Below, in pieces: positions 1 through 8,791 of a stretch of DNA of 57,496 nt. Within the stretch, counting starts at the first letter, position 1. Each line of letters begins with the position of its first letter. Source of the stretch: JBFISM01 sp041608535 (GTDB taxonomy: Bacteria > Actinomycetota > Acidimicrobiia > Spongiisociales > UBA5794); contig JBFISM010000005.1 in NCBI GenBank assembly GCA_041608535.1, forward strand, positions 1-57,496. The letters are read 5' to 3'. The position numbers and the translations under genes were made by a program. Under the pieces are notes generated by a model. The model saw nothing but the letters and a program-made list of their open reading frames with translations, was not told the origin of the DNA and made no database searches.

Positions 1-20
1 ACCGGTACGCTTCGTGGGTC

Positions 21-1406
21 GTGATCGAGAGCCGGACACGGAGAGGGGGACTCGTCCTCGCAATCGCCATGGTTGCCGCTGCCTGCTCCGGCGGCGCGTC
101 CTCGGCGGACCGCGCGAATGCGCCATCGACCGATGAGCCGGCGCCGGCCACGTCGCTCGGTACCGGACCCGGCACGACCGCCTCCGCTCCAACGTCTGTG
201 GGGACCGTCTCCGTCAGCTGCCCGACCGGCGCCGAGACGGTGGCGTGGGCAGGCGACGTCCAAGCCCAAGCGCAAACGGTGCAGGAGCAGACCGCCGACA
301 CGCCGGGCGTGGCCTTGGTCATGTACCCGCGACCCGACTACAAGGGCAAGCCGTGGTCGCACTGGGGACAAGGCATCGTCCTCTCCGACGGGCGCTTCCT
401 CAGCGCCATCGGTGACCACCATGGCGCCGATGGAAATTCGTTCATCTATGAATACGACCCGGCGACCATGACGCTCACCCAGATCGTCGACGTGCTAGCC
501 ACGGTTCCCCATCAACCCGGAGACTGGGGGTTCGGCAAGGTCCACGCCCAGATGGTCGGCGGTCCGTGCGGCGAGGTGTTCGTGTCCACCTACTGGGGCA
601 CTCGACGCAATCTGACGTTCACCGAGGGATACCAGGGTGACATCTTGCTCAGACTGGACCCGGTAAACCGGACCACCGAGAACCTCGGGGTGATCCTGCC
701 CGAGCATGGCGTGGCGTCTATGGCCGCCACCCCGGACGGATCACTGCTCTACGGCGAGGCCGCCGATCCCTTCGGCCAGAAGGAAGGATCGTTCGTGGTG
801 CTCGACGCGGCGACCGGGGACGTGGTTTTCGAGGACGACAGCCCTGCTCACGGTGGCTATCGGTCGATCGCCGTGGGACCCGACGGGTCGGCCTACATCA
901 CCTGGAACGACACTGGTCTGGCGAGATACGACCCTGCGACGAACACCCTCAGCGCAACCTCCATCGAGATGCCGGGGTCGATCCTCCGTGCGGCTACCCA
1001 GCCTGATGCGAACGGCCGCATCTACGCCGTCTCCCGCCAGCCGGCGACCTTCTTTGCCTTCGATCCCGACGGGACGGTCACGGAGCTGGGGCCCGCCAAC
1101 GGATACACGACGTCGCTGGCGCTCGCTCCCGACGGTGATCGCTTCTACTACATCCCGGATGCGCACGGCGGGGCATGGAACCACGGCACGACGTTGTTCG
1201 CCGTCGACACCACGACGGGCGAAGCCGAGGCCGTCGTGCAACTCAACCCATTGGTCGAAGAGCATCACGGACTGCGGGCGGGCGGTACGTACAGCGTCGC
1301 GGTCTCCGCAGATGGCAAGACGATCTATGTCGAGCTGAACGCTGGCGATCCGGCGACCCGCGACACATTCGGAGAGGTGCTACTCGCCGTCGTGACGTTG
1401 CCGTGA
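21..1406 (+). CDS. Secreted lipoprotein, beta-propeller-like
   Basis: Probable exported lipoprotein of 461 aa. The N-terminus has a basic start, a hydrophobic stretch (about residues 10-20) and a lipobox-like AAAC, followed by a Ser/Thr/Pro/Ala-rich linker to about residue 65. The rest carries repeated strand-turn patterns with PDG and D-P-T motifs, such as PDGSLLYGE, PDGSAYITW and PDGDRFYYI, as in beta-propellers. No catalytic signature was recognised. The GTG start is chosen because it precedes the signal peptide directly. The stop overlaps the GTG of the next lipoprotein gene by 4 nt, so the two are probably co-translated. Its upstream regulatory DNA is outside the window. The propeller reading is an inference from repeat pattern; the function is unknown. 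Confidence 0.7.
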   Translation: MIESRTRRGGLVLAIAMVAAACSGGASSADRANAPSTDEPAPATSLGTGPGTTASAPTSVGTVSVSCPTGAETVAWAGDVQAQAQTVQEQTADTPGVALVMYPRPDYKGKPWSHWGQGIVLSDGRFLSAIGDHHGADGNSFIYEYDPATMTLTQIVDVLATVPHQPGDWGFGKVHAQMVGGPCGEVFVSTYWGTRRNLTFTEGYQGDILLRLDPVNRTTENLGVILPEHGVASMAATPDGSLLYGEAADPFGQKEGSFVVLDAATGDVVFEDDSPAHGGYRSIAVGPDGSAYITWNDTGLARYDPATNTLSATSIEMPGSILRAATQPDANGRIYAVSRQPATFFAFDPDGTVTELGPANGYTTSLALAPDGDRFYYIPDAHGGAWNHGTTLFAVDTTTGEAEAVVQLNPLVEEHHGLRAGGTYSVAVSADGKTIYVELNAGDPATRDTFGEVLLAVVTLP

Positions 1407-3124
1407 TCTCACGACGAATCGCGACGACGCTGCTGATGGCGGCGCTCGTTGCGCCGACGTGCTCAACGGCTCGTGAGCTGGACAACGTGGCCCCGTACAC
1501 CGCGACGCCGGACGGCGCGACGCCGACCGATCCGGTCGGGGCCAGTTCCACTGCAACGGAGGGAGTCACGAGCGTCGGGGCCGATGGTGACGGGTATGCG
1601 GTCTGTTGGACGGCGCCCGCTGCGGGAACGGCATCAACGGAACTCGAGCTGACCGACCAGACGACAGCGTTCGGCTTGGAGCAAGCACTCATCGGGATGC
1701 GGGGCCACGCTGCGGCATGGGGCGACGTCGATGGCGACGGCATACCGGATCTCGCCTTCGGGACGTTCGCCACCGCTCGTCCCGAGGTGTACACCGTGCG
1801 GGGCGCCGATGGGCCGTCACCGGACGTGGTGCTCACCGGAACCGGCAGCGGGTTCACGCCCGCCCGCAGCCTGCCCGAGCAGTACGGGCGCACCTCCGGT
1901 GCGGCAATGGTCGATCTCGACGGTGACGGAGATCTGGATCTCGTGCTGGCGCGCAATATCAACGCCAGGGGTGGCGGTGCACCGACCACCGTGTTCGCCA
2001 ACGACGGATCTGCTTTCTCCGCCGTCGACAGTGGCATCGATCCCCACCTGAGCGGCCGGTCGGTCGGCGTGCTCGACTACGACGGGGATGGTCTTCTCGA
2101 CCTGCTCATTTTGGAGGATCGCTACTCCGGAGGGTCGTCCCGCTTGTACCGCAACCTCGGTGGTCTCCGCTTCGAAGACACGACGGCGCCCGCCGGGCTC
2201 CCCACCGACATCCATGGTCTGGGTCTCGCCGTCGGCGATCTCAACCAGGACTTCGTGAGTGACGTGTTCGTGGCCGGATCCAACAGGCTGTTCATCGGCA
2301 CGGGATCCGGTTTCACCGAAGCAGCCGGGGCGATCCCTGTGTGGGAGACATTCGGCCCGGAAGACGACGTGTCCGGAGCAGCCATTGCGGATGTCAACCG
2401 CGACGGCGCCCTCGACCTGCTGGTCGGCCACCACTACAACAGCACTCTCAGCCGGGGTGGTCCCGTGCCGGTGCGTCTCTACCTCAACCGGACGACGCAA
2501 GCAGGGGATCCCCCAACGTTCGAGGACGTCACCGAGCGCAGCGGTCTGGCCGGTCTTCCCACCAAAGCGCCGCATGTCGAGCTCGCCGACCTGAACAACG
2601 ATGGTCTCGTCGATGTGCTCACCACCGCCTCTGCCGCCGGTGGTGCCTCACCGGCAGTCTTTGTGAATGACGGGTTGGATGACGGCGTACCTCGCTTCTC
2701 GGTGCCTGCAGGTCTCGGCGACGCGCAGTATTGGGTGACCGGACCCACCGCAGACGTCGATCGCAACGGCACCCTCGATCTTCTCGCAGTGGAGTGGGAC
2801 CCGGCGCTCCCGTCCATCCTCTTCATCAACGAGACGGCAGGCGGTCACTGGTTGGAGGTGTCGGTGAACGACCCGATCGATGGGATCGGTTCCCGAGTAG
2901 AGGTGTTCGAGCCGGGGAGGGGCGGCGACCCCGCGGCGTTGCTCGGCAGCCGTGAGATCACCGCAACCGTCGGCTACACAGCCGGGATCGAGCTCCACGC
3001 TCACTTTGGTCTGGGCGATCGCACCACGGTCGACGTCACCGTGACCGGACCCGGGGGAGCCGAGGTGCGCACCCTGGCCAAGGTTGCCGCGGACGGGCAC
3101 ATCCGGGTCGGCGGCTGCGCCTGA
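1403..3124 (+). CDS. FG-GAP/VCBS-repeat lipoprotein with ASPIC/UnbV C-terminus
   Basis: Exported protein of 573 aa. The N-terminus is signal-peptide-like with a Cys near residue 20 (APTC). At least seven calcium-binding-type DxDxDGxxDL loops follow, for example DVDGDGIPDLAFG, DLDGDGDLDLVLA, DYDGDGLLDLLIL, DVNRDGALDLLVG and DVDRNGTLDLLAV, as in FG-GAP/VCBS integrin-like propellers. The C-terminal about 100 residues (GHWLEVSV, GSRVEVF, HFGLGDRTTVDVTV) match the ASPIC/UnbV domain often fused to such repeats. A start far upstream in the same frame is possible, but GTG at 1403 gives the signal peptide and a 4-nt GTGA overlap with the preceding gene. The likely role is a surface or extracellular binding protein; the ligand is unknown. 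Confidence 0.82.
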   Translation: MISRRIATTLLMAALVAPTCSTARELDNVAPYTATPDGATPTDPVGASSTATEGVTSVGADGDGYAVCWTAPAAGTASTELELTDQTTAFGLEQALIGMRGHAAAWGDVDGDGIPDLAFGTFATARPEVYTVRGADGPSPDVVLTGTGSGFTPARSLPEQYGRTSGAAMVDLDGDGDLDLVLARNINARGGGAPTTVFANDGSAFSAVDSGIDPHLSGRSVGVLDYDGDGLLDLLILEDRYSGGSSRLYRNLGGLRFEDTTAPAGLPTDIHGLGLAVGDLNQDFVSDVFVAGSNRLFIGTGSGFTEAAGAIPVWETFGPEDDVSGAAIADVNRDGALDLLVGHHYNSTLSRGGPVPVRLYLNRTTQAGDPPTFEDVTERSGLAGLPTKAPHVELADLNNDGLVDVLTTASAAGGASPAVFVNDGLDDGVPRFSVPAGLGDAQYWVTGPTADVDRNGTLDLLAVEWDPALPSILFINETAGGHWLEVSVNDPIDGIGSRVEVFEPGRGGDPAALLGSREITATVGYTAGIELHAHFGLGDRTTVDVTVTGPGGAEVRTLAKVAADGHIRVGGCA

Positions 3125-3125
3125 C

Positions 3126-4571
3126 TCATCCGAGCTGCTGGGCGACATCGGCGAGCCGTTGCAGGGAGCGCTCTCTGCCGAGGAGCTCCAGCGACTCGAA
3201 GAGCGGTGGGCTGATCGCGGAGCCGCACACCGCAACTCTGATCGGCTGCAATCCCTTGCGCGCAGACATCCCGTGCTCGTCGAGCATGGAACGCAACGTC
3301 GTCTCGATGCTCTCCGCATCCCACGCCGGAAGCTCGGCAAGTCGAGTGCAGGCAGCGGAGACCGCCGTCATCGCCTCTGGCTGCATCATGACTTTCTCCC
3401 ACGATGTGGGGTCGTAGCTGACGGATGCAGCGAAGAGGAACCGCAGTTGAGGACCGACCTCGGCGAGCGTCTTCGCCCGCTCCTGCACGAGCGGGGCCAT
3501 GCCGGCGAAGGCCTTCATCTCGTCCTCGTCGAGATCGCGCCCCAGGTCGTCCTCGACGAACTCGAGCGATCGAGCCACGAACTCGGCGGCGCCGAGCTCC
3601 CTGATGTACACACCGTTCATCCATTCGAGCTTGGTCACATCGAACACCGCCGGGCTGCGGCTGACGTCTTCCAGTCGGAACCGCTCCGCCATCTCCGACA
3701 GCGACACGAGCTCTTCGTCCTCTCCCGGTGACCACGACAGGATGGCGAGATAGTTGAGCAGCGCCTCGGGAAGGAATCCGGCGCTCCGGTATGCATTGAC
3801 GGCGGTGTGTCCGTGGCGTTTCGACAGTTTGGTTCCATCGGGACCCAGCAGCAGGGGTAGGTGGGCGTAGACGGCGGGTTCCGCCCCCATGGCCTTCGTG
3901 AGCAAGAGGTGCTTCGGGGTGGACGACAACAGGTCCTCGCCCCTGATCACGTGGGTGATCCCGAAGTCGACGTCGTCGACCGTGCTGGCCAGATGGTATG
4001 TCGGGGACCGGTCGGAGCGGAGAATGACGAAGTCATCCACCTGGGCGTGGTCGAAGCTCACCTCGCCGCGCACGATGTCGTCAAAGGAGGTCTCCCCTGG
4101 CCGGTTCACCGCAAAACGAATCGGGGCCGTCTCCCCGGCGGCGAGCCTGCGGGCGATCTCGTCGTCGTCGAGCCGAAACCGCCCGTCGTAGGCCGGCGAT
4201 CTCCCGGCGGCTTGCGCTGCCTTGCGGAACTCATCGAGCTGCTCTGCAGTGGCAAAGGAGTGATACGCATGACCGGCGGCCACGAGTTGGTCGGCAACCT
4301 CGCCGTACCGTTCTATACGCTCGGATTGCCGGTAGCTACCGTGCGGTCCCCCCACCTCGATTCCCTCGTCCCAGGTGAGCCCGAGCCAGCGCATCGACTC
4401 GAGGATGTCATCGGCGAACTCTCGGGTCGATCGGGCCTGATCGGTGTCGTCGCTCCGGAGGATGAACGCGCCCCGTCCTTGGGAGAACAAACGGTTGTAC
4501 AGGGCGGTGCGCCCCCCACCCACGTGGAGGTAGCCCGTCGGGGAGGGGGCAAACCTCACCCGTACCGTCAT
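3126..4571 (-). CDS. gltX: Glutamyl-tRNA synthetase
   Basis: Class I aminoacyl-tRNA synthetase that charges tRNA with glutamate in the cytoplasm. It has 481 aa, the normal length. The HIGH-type motif is in APSPTGYLHVGGGRTA (residues 8-23) and the KMSKS-type motif is KLSKR (residues 248-252). The SDDTDQARS segment and the C-terminal anticodon-binding helical region are present. The ATG overlaps the stop of the upstream FAH-family gene by 4 nt (ATGA), so it is translated as part of that operon. gatCAB lies about 14 kb away, so this GluRS may also mis-charge tRNA-Gln for later amidation; that is inference, since discriminating and non-discriminating forms cannot be told apart by eye. Confidence 0.96.
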   Translation of the reverse strand: MTVRVRFAPSPTGYLHVGGGRTALYNRLFSQGRGAFILRSDDTDQARSTREFADDILESMRWLGLTWDEGIEVGGPHGSYRQSERIERYGEVADQLVAAGHAYHSFATAEQLDEFRKAAQAAGRSPAYDGRFRLDDDEIARRLAAGETAPIRFAVNRPGETSFDDIVRGEVSFDHAQVDDFVILRSDRSPTYHLASTVDDVDFGITHVIRGEDLLSSTPKHLLLTKAMGAEPAVYAHLPLLLGPDGTKLSKRHGHTAVNAYRSAGFLPEALLNYLAILSWSPGEDEELVSLSEMAERFRLEDVSRSPAVFDVTKLEWMNGVYIRELGAAEFVARSLEFVEDDLGRDLDEDEMKAFAGMAPLVQERAKTLAEVGPQLRFLFAASVSYDPTSWEKVMMQPEAMTAVSAACTRLAELPAWDAESIETTLRSMLDEHGMSARKGLQPIRVAVCGSAISPPLFESLELLGRERSLQRLADVAQQLG

Positions 4572-5332
4572 TCGGCGACCACGGGGTTGACCAGGACGCC
4601 CACACCCTCCACCTCGACCTCCACCCTGTCGCCGGCAACGATCGGACCCACCCCTGCCGGTGTACCGGTGAGGATCACGTCCCCTGGAAGCAGGGTCATG
4701 ATGTTCGAGATGAACGACACGATCTCGCCGATGCCGAAGACCAGGTCGCTCGTCGACCCTGCCTGCCTGATCTCGCCGTTGACCCGGCAGATGATCGAGA
4801 GGCCCTCCTGGGGATCGAGGTCGGTGTCGATCGCCGGACCCAGCGGGCAGAAGGTGTCGTAACCCTTGGCACGGGTGAACTTGCCGTCCTCACGCTGATG
4901 ATCGCGAGCGGTGATGTCGTTGGCTGCCGTGTATCCCAGAATGTGCGGGCCCACGTCCTCGATGGGCACTTTTCTGGCCACCTTGCCGATCACGAGGGCC
5001 AGCTCCGCCTCGTGATGCACCTCGCTCGACGTGGCGGGCAGCCGAATCGGCTGCAGTGGACCGATCACCGACGTTGGCGGCTTGAGGAAGATCATCGGTG
5101 TCTGGGGCAGGGGGTTGCCCATCTCCTCGGCGTGATCGGCGTAATTGCGACCCATGGCGACGATCTTGGTCGGAATCACCGGGGCGAGCAGCTTGGCCTG
5201 CTCCCACTCGACCACCGTCTCGGTGGGCTCCCACGCGATGAAGGGGCTGCCGCGATACAGCCGGATACCTTCCGGCTCGACTGCCCCGTAGGTGATGTCG
5301 TCGACCTCGGAGTCGACCCGGACGATCTTCAC
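4568..5332 (-). CDS. Fumarylacetoacetate hydrolase family protein
   Basis: A 254-aa enzyme of the FAH superfamily (hydrolases, isomerases or decarboxylases of 2-keto acids, metal dependent). Family features are the MGRNYADHAEEMGN segment, FLKPPTSVIG, and the metal-ligand E-x-E motif in HHEAELALVIG. Further on are GYTAANDITARDHQ, FCPLGPAI and the C-terminal LLPGDVILTGTPAGVG. The longer in-frame reading upstream is rejected: GTG at 5332 is preceded by a good AGGAGGG ribosome-binding site and gives the usual family N-terminus. The stop overlaps the gltX start. The exact substrate (acylpyruvate, homoprotocatechuate-pathway intermediate or oxaloacetate) cannot be assigned. Confidence 0.9.
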   Translation of the reverse strand: MKIVRVDSEVDDITYGAVEPEGIRLYRGSPFIAWEPTETVVEWEQAKLLAPVIPTKIVAMGRNYADHAEEMGNPLPQTPMIFLKPPTSVIGPLQPIRLPATSSEVHHEAELALVIGKVARKVPIEDVGPHILGYTAANDITARDHQREDGKFTRAKGYDTFCPLGPAIDTDLDPQEGLSIICRVNGEIRQAGSTSDLVFGIGEIVSFISNIMTLLPGDVILTGTPAGVGPIVAGDRVEVEVEGVGVLVNPVVAE

Positions 5333-5372
5333 GGCACAACCCTCCTGGAGTGCGGCTGGAGCGGATCGAGTG

Positions 5373-5903
5373 TCACGAAGCCGGCCACTCGACGAGTCGC
5401 TGCCCTGCGGCGAGCCGGGTGCGCAGCTCCTCCACCGATGCGGTGAGATGTTCGATGGGTACCGCCGCCACCAGCGCTCTCTCTTTGGCGAGATCGTGAC
5501 CGCGGTTGGCGATCCGCGGAATGCGCATCTCTGCCAGTTGCTGGAGGATCTTCGCGGGAACACCGGTCGAGTCGTACCCGAGGATGACCATGGCGACGTC
5601 GACATCGCCTGGAGTCGGCGCCCTACCGAAGTACGAGGCACGCGCCCCGACGAGTGCACCGATGGCCTCTTCGGCATTGTGGCGATCCTCGCCATCGGCG
5701 AGCGGGATCATCCGCTCCCGTATGAGTTTGAGGGCGTAGCCGGTGTCGGGACCCGTGGTTCCGTACACCCCTCCCCACGGCATGTCGTTGGGTCCGTCGA
5801 TCTCGCCGGGTCGGGTGGGTCGCCAGCGACGCGCCGGAGCCGGTTTCGGTGTCGGACGGGGTAGCTCGGAGATCTCGAGCTCGATGTTCGGTTGCTGACC
5901 CAC
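5373..5903 (-). CDS. Conserved hypothetical protein
   Basis: A 176-aa soluble protein with no signal peptide or membrane segment and no recognised domain. The first 40 residues are Pro/Arg-rich (PRPTPKPAPARRWRPTRPGE). A compact alpha/beta-looking part follows, with GPDTGYALKLIRERM and later GRAPTPGDVDVAMVILGYD. It starts with GTG 6 nt after the ilvE stop and ends 40 nt before the FAH gene, so it belongs to the ilvE-FAH-gltX run. Its position suggests a housekeeping role, but no function can be assigned. Confidence 0.72.
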   Translation of the reverse strand: MGQQPNIELEISELPRPTPKPAPARRWRPTRPGEIDGPNDMPWGGVYGTTGPDTGYALKLIRERMIPLADGEDRHNAEEAIGALVGARASYFGRAPTPGDVDVAMVILGYDSTGVPAKILQQLAEMRIPRIANRGHDLAKERALVAAVPIEHLTASVEELRTRLAAGQRLVEWPAS

Positions 5904-5909
5904 CGCCGG

Positions 5910-6821
5910 TTACACGTACTCGAGCCACTCTGGGTGGCTGCCGAGTTTGCCCGTCACGGTGTCGGCAAACAGCTCTTGGGCGCGCCGGGTGATGGGGCCG
6001 GGGCTGCCGTCGCCGATCGGACGGTTGTCCACCTCACGAATCGGGGTCACCTCGGCGGCGGTCCCGGTGACGAACACCTCGTCGGCGTAGTACAGATCGC
6101 TGCGAGTGAGCGTGGTCTCTTTCACGGAGTGTCCGTCCTCGCGGAGCAGAGTCATCACCGAGTCGCGGGTGATGCCGTCGAGACAGCCCACGGCGATGGT
6201 CGGCGTGTGCACCTCGCCGTTGCTCATCACGAATATGTTCTCCCCACTCCCCTCGGAGATGTTGCCGTCGGCATTCAGCATGATCGCCTCGTCGTAGCCG
6301 GTGTCGACGGCCTCCAACTTGGCGAGGATGCTGTTGATGTACGTTCCGGTGGCCTTGGCGTTGGGGAACGCATCGGCGGAGAATCGTCGCCACGACGAGA
6401 TCCGGGCGCGGATCCCGTTGCGCACGCCGTCCTCCCCGAGATAGGCGCCCCACTCCCAGCCGATGATCGCAGTGCGCACCCGGGCGTTCTTCGGGTTGAG
6501 CCCCACGGCGCCCAGCTCGAGAAACGAGATCGGCCGGATGTAGCCAGCGGGCAGCTCGTTGGCGCTCATCACCTCTTTGGCGGCAGCACACAGCTCATCG
6601 ACCGAATGCTCGATTCTCATGTGATAGGCCTTGGCCGATTGATGGAGCCGTTTCATGTGGTCGGTGAGGCGGAATACCGCCGTCCCCTCCGGCGTCTCAT
6701 AGGCGCGGATGCCCTCGAAGACGCCGGTGCCGTAGTGCAATGCATGGCTGAGGACATGCACCTGGGCGTCCTCCCACGGCACCATGACGCCGTCCAACCA
6801 GATGAATCTCGTGGGTTCCAT
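5910..6821 (-). CDS. ilvE: Branched-chain amino acid aminotransferase (class IV, PLP)
   Basis: PLP-dependent transaminase of fold type IV, catalysing the last step of leucine, isoleucine and valine synthesis. It has 303 aa. The start MEPTRFIWLDGVMVPWEDA is typical of the family, so ATG 6821 is preferred to a start 22 codons upstream. HALHYGTGVFEGIRAYE and the Schiff-base lysine in NAKATGTYINS are present, as is the PLP-phosphate segment GNISEGSGENIFV. It lies directly downstream of the S9 peptidase gene (5-nt gap). D-amino acid aminotransferase or 4-amino-4-deoxychorismate lyase are related alternatives, but the GTGVFEGIRAYE pattern and length favour IlvE. Confidence 0.92.
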   Translation of the reverse strand: MEPTRFIWLDGVMVPWEDAQVHVLSHALHYGTGVFEGIRAYETPEGTAVFRLTDHMKRLHQSAKAYHMRIEHSVDELCAAAKEVMSANELPAGYIRPISFLELGAVGLNPKNARVRTAIIGWEWGAYLGEDGVRNGIRARISSWRRFSADAFPNAKATGTYINSILAKLEAVDTGYDEAIMLNADGNISEGSGENIFVMSNGEVHTPTIAVGCLDGITRDSVMTLLREDGHSVKETTLTRSDLYYADEVFVTGTAAEVTPIREVDNRPIGDGSPGPITRRAQELFADTVTGKLGSHPEWLEYV

Positions 6822-6826
6822 GAGCG

Positions 6827-8782
6827 CTAGTTTGCCACGTTGCCTCGTGGCGACGAAGCGGCGTTCCCCAGGTAGCGACCGTGCCACTCGAGGATCGCTT
6901 CGAACCGCTCGATGCGGTGCTTGGGCGATCCGCTACGACTCAGCTCGTGGCTCTCCCCGGCCGGGAAACGGATGAATTCGGTGGGTACGCCGCGCAGCCT
7001 GAGCGCCGCAAAGAGCTGCTCGCCTTGCTCGATGGGCGTCCGCCAATCCGTCTCGGAATGAATGACCAGGGTGGGGGTCTCGATCTGATCCACCAGGCGC
7101 AACGGGCTCGCCGCCCACAGGGTCTCGTAGTCCCGGCCCGCACCACGTGCGAGGTACATGTCCGTGAAGAACATTCCGATGTCGGACGTCCCGTTGAACG
7201 AAGGCCACGAGTACAAGCCGCGCTCGGCGACGGCCGACTTGTAGCGCGAATCGTGTGCGGTCACCACCGCAGTCATCAATCCCCCGTACGACCCGCCCAT
7301 GATGGCGACTCTGTCGAGATCGAGCCTCGGCTCAGCGCTCCCGGCGACATCGACCGCGGCGAGCAGATCGACGAGATCCGGCGCCATCGGCCTTCCCCAC
7401 TCACCGACCACGGCACGGACGTGTTTCAGCCCGTAGCCGCTCGAACCGCGCGGGTTGGTGGCGACCACGCCGTAGCCGGCACCCACGTACACCTGGAACT
7501 CGTCGAAGAACCCGTAGCCGTATTGAGAGGCCGGCCCACCGTGGATGTTGAACAGCACCGGAACGCGCTCGTCACCCGGCGGCAAGTAGATCCAACCGTC
7601 GATCTCGACCCCATCGTGGGCGATGGTGAACCTCTGCGGCGCCGCCAGCTCGACCTCGGAACGGAAGGTCTCGTTCAGGGAGGTGAGCTTGGTCTCCTGA
7701 CCGTCCTCCCACCAATACAGCTCGCCAGGATCGGTGGGCGCGACGCCAATGAAAGCGAACGCCGTGCCGTCGCCGCGGCCCGCGATCCCGGTGACGGGAC
7801 GTTCCCCGCCGAGAAGGCGCGTCGTCGTGCCGTTGGGGTGGAGCCGGTCCACCCGCACACCGCCCGAGTCCTCGACCGTCAGCCACGCACCTCCGTCGTC
7901 CAGCCACTGGGGCCCCGCCGGGGTGACGGTGGGAGCCAGTGTCGTGATGGCACGGTCGAGATGTCCGGTGAGATCGACGCCGTCTCCGAGGCGGCGCAAC
8001 GGAGGTACGTCGGGCCAGGTCAGGGTCTCCGGGGAACCAATGGCGTGGAGACGTCCCTGCGTATCGAAGCTCGGGTCCGACCAGGTGCCGACGGCGGTTT
8101 GCGCCGTTGCGTCGCCGCCGGACACAGGCACGGTGAAGACCTGATTCCCCGCATCGAGCTCTCTCGACTCGTGGCGGGCCGAGGTGAACGCGATCTGGGC
8201 GCCGTTCGGGCTCCAGACGATCGCCTCGTCGTACCAGTCGCCTGCTGTCAGACACTCGGGCTCGTCGTCTCCCGTGGCGGAGATCGTGTAGACGTGGGTG
8301 CGCAGGTCGTTGATCCAACCCACGTTGTCCACTCGATACGGCACCTGGGTGATGCGACGTGGCCGCCGCTTGCGCTCGTCGTCGTCGAGATCGGCCACCT
8401 CGTCGATCCACCTGGCCGCCACGAAGCCGATGGTGTCCCCGTGGGGGGACCATTCCGCTTCCGTCACCCCCAGCGCCATGTCGGTGACGATCTTCGGGTC
8501 TCCACCCGCCATTGGGAGCACGGCCACTTGAGGCTTCGTCTCCTCTGCGGTCCCCTTGCGGAGAAAGAGCAACCGGTCTCCGCTTGGGGACCACCGCGGA
8601 CGAGTGTCTGCCGGACCGCTGGTCAACTGGCGTGCCGCACTCCCATCCCACAGCCAGATCTGCCTGTCGTAGCGATCCTCCTCGAGGTCCATCTGGGACA
8701 CGACGAACGCAACTTGTACCCCGTCGGGGTGCAGGTGCGGATCTGACAGGTTGCGGAAGCGGGAGACGTCTGTGGGCTGCAT
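6827..8782 (-). CDS. S9-family prolyl oligopeptidase / acylaminoacyl peptidase
   Basis: Cytosolic serine peptidase of 651 aa with no signal peptide. The N-terminal about 370 residues form WD/propeller-like repeats (PHLHPDGVQVAFVVS, PRWSPSGDRLLFLRK, AEWSPHGDTIGFVAA, IVWSPNGAQIAFTSA). The C-terminal alpha/beta-hydrolase domain has oxyanion/pre-nucleophile NIHGGPASQYG, nucleophile GGSYGGLM (Ser near residue 495), Asp in HSETDWRTP (about 575) and His in GESHELSR (about 611). The triad is therefore complete. The start at ATG 8782 has both GGAGGG and a -10-like TAGATT upstream. It probably degrades short peptides or N-acylated peptides. The substrate is not deducible. Confidence 0.93.
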   Translation of the reverse strand: MQPTDVSRFRNLSDPHLHPDGVQVAFVVSQMDLEEDRYDRQIWLWDGSAARQLTSGPADTRPRWSPSGDRLLFLRKGTAEETKPQVAVLPMAGGDPKIVTDMALGVTEAEWSPHGDTIGFVAARWIDEVADLDDDERKRRPRRITQVPYRVDNVGWINDLRTHVYTISATGDDEPECLTAGDWYDEAIVWSPNGAQIAFTSARHESRELDAGNQVFTVPVSGGDATAQTAVGTWSDPSFDTQGRLHAIGSPETLTWPDVPPLRRLGDGVDLTGHLDRAITTLAPTVTPAGPQWLDDGGAWLTVEDSGGVRVDRLHPNGTTTRLLGGERPVTGIAGRGDGTAFAFIGVAPTDPGELYWWEDGQETKLTSLNETFRSEVELAAPQRFTIAHDGVEIDGWIYLPPGDERVPVLFNIHGGPASQYGYGFFDEFQVYVGAGYGVVATNPRGSSGYGLKHVRAVVGEWGRPMAPDLVDLLAAVDVAGSAEPRLDLDRVAIMGGSYGGLMTAVVTAHDSRYKSAVAERGLYSWPSFNGTSDIGMFFTDMYLARGAGRDYETLWAASPLRLVDQIETPTLVIHSETDWRTPIEQGEQLFAALRLRGVPTEFIRFPAGESHELSRSGSPKHRIERFEAILEWHGRYLGNAASSPRGNVAN

Positions 8783-8791
8783 CCCTCCAAT

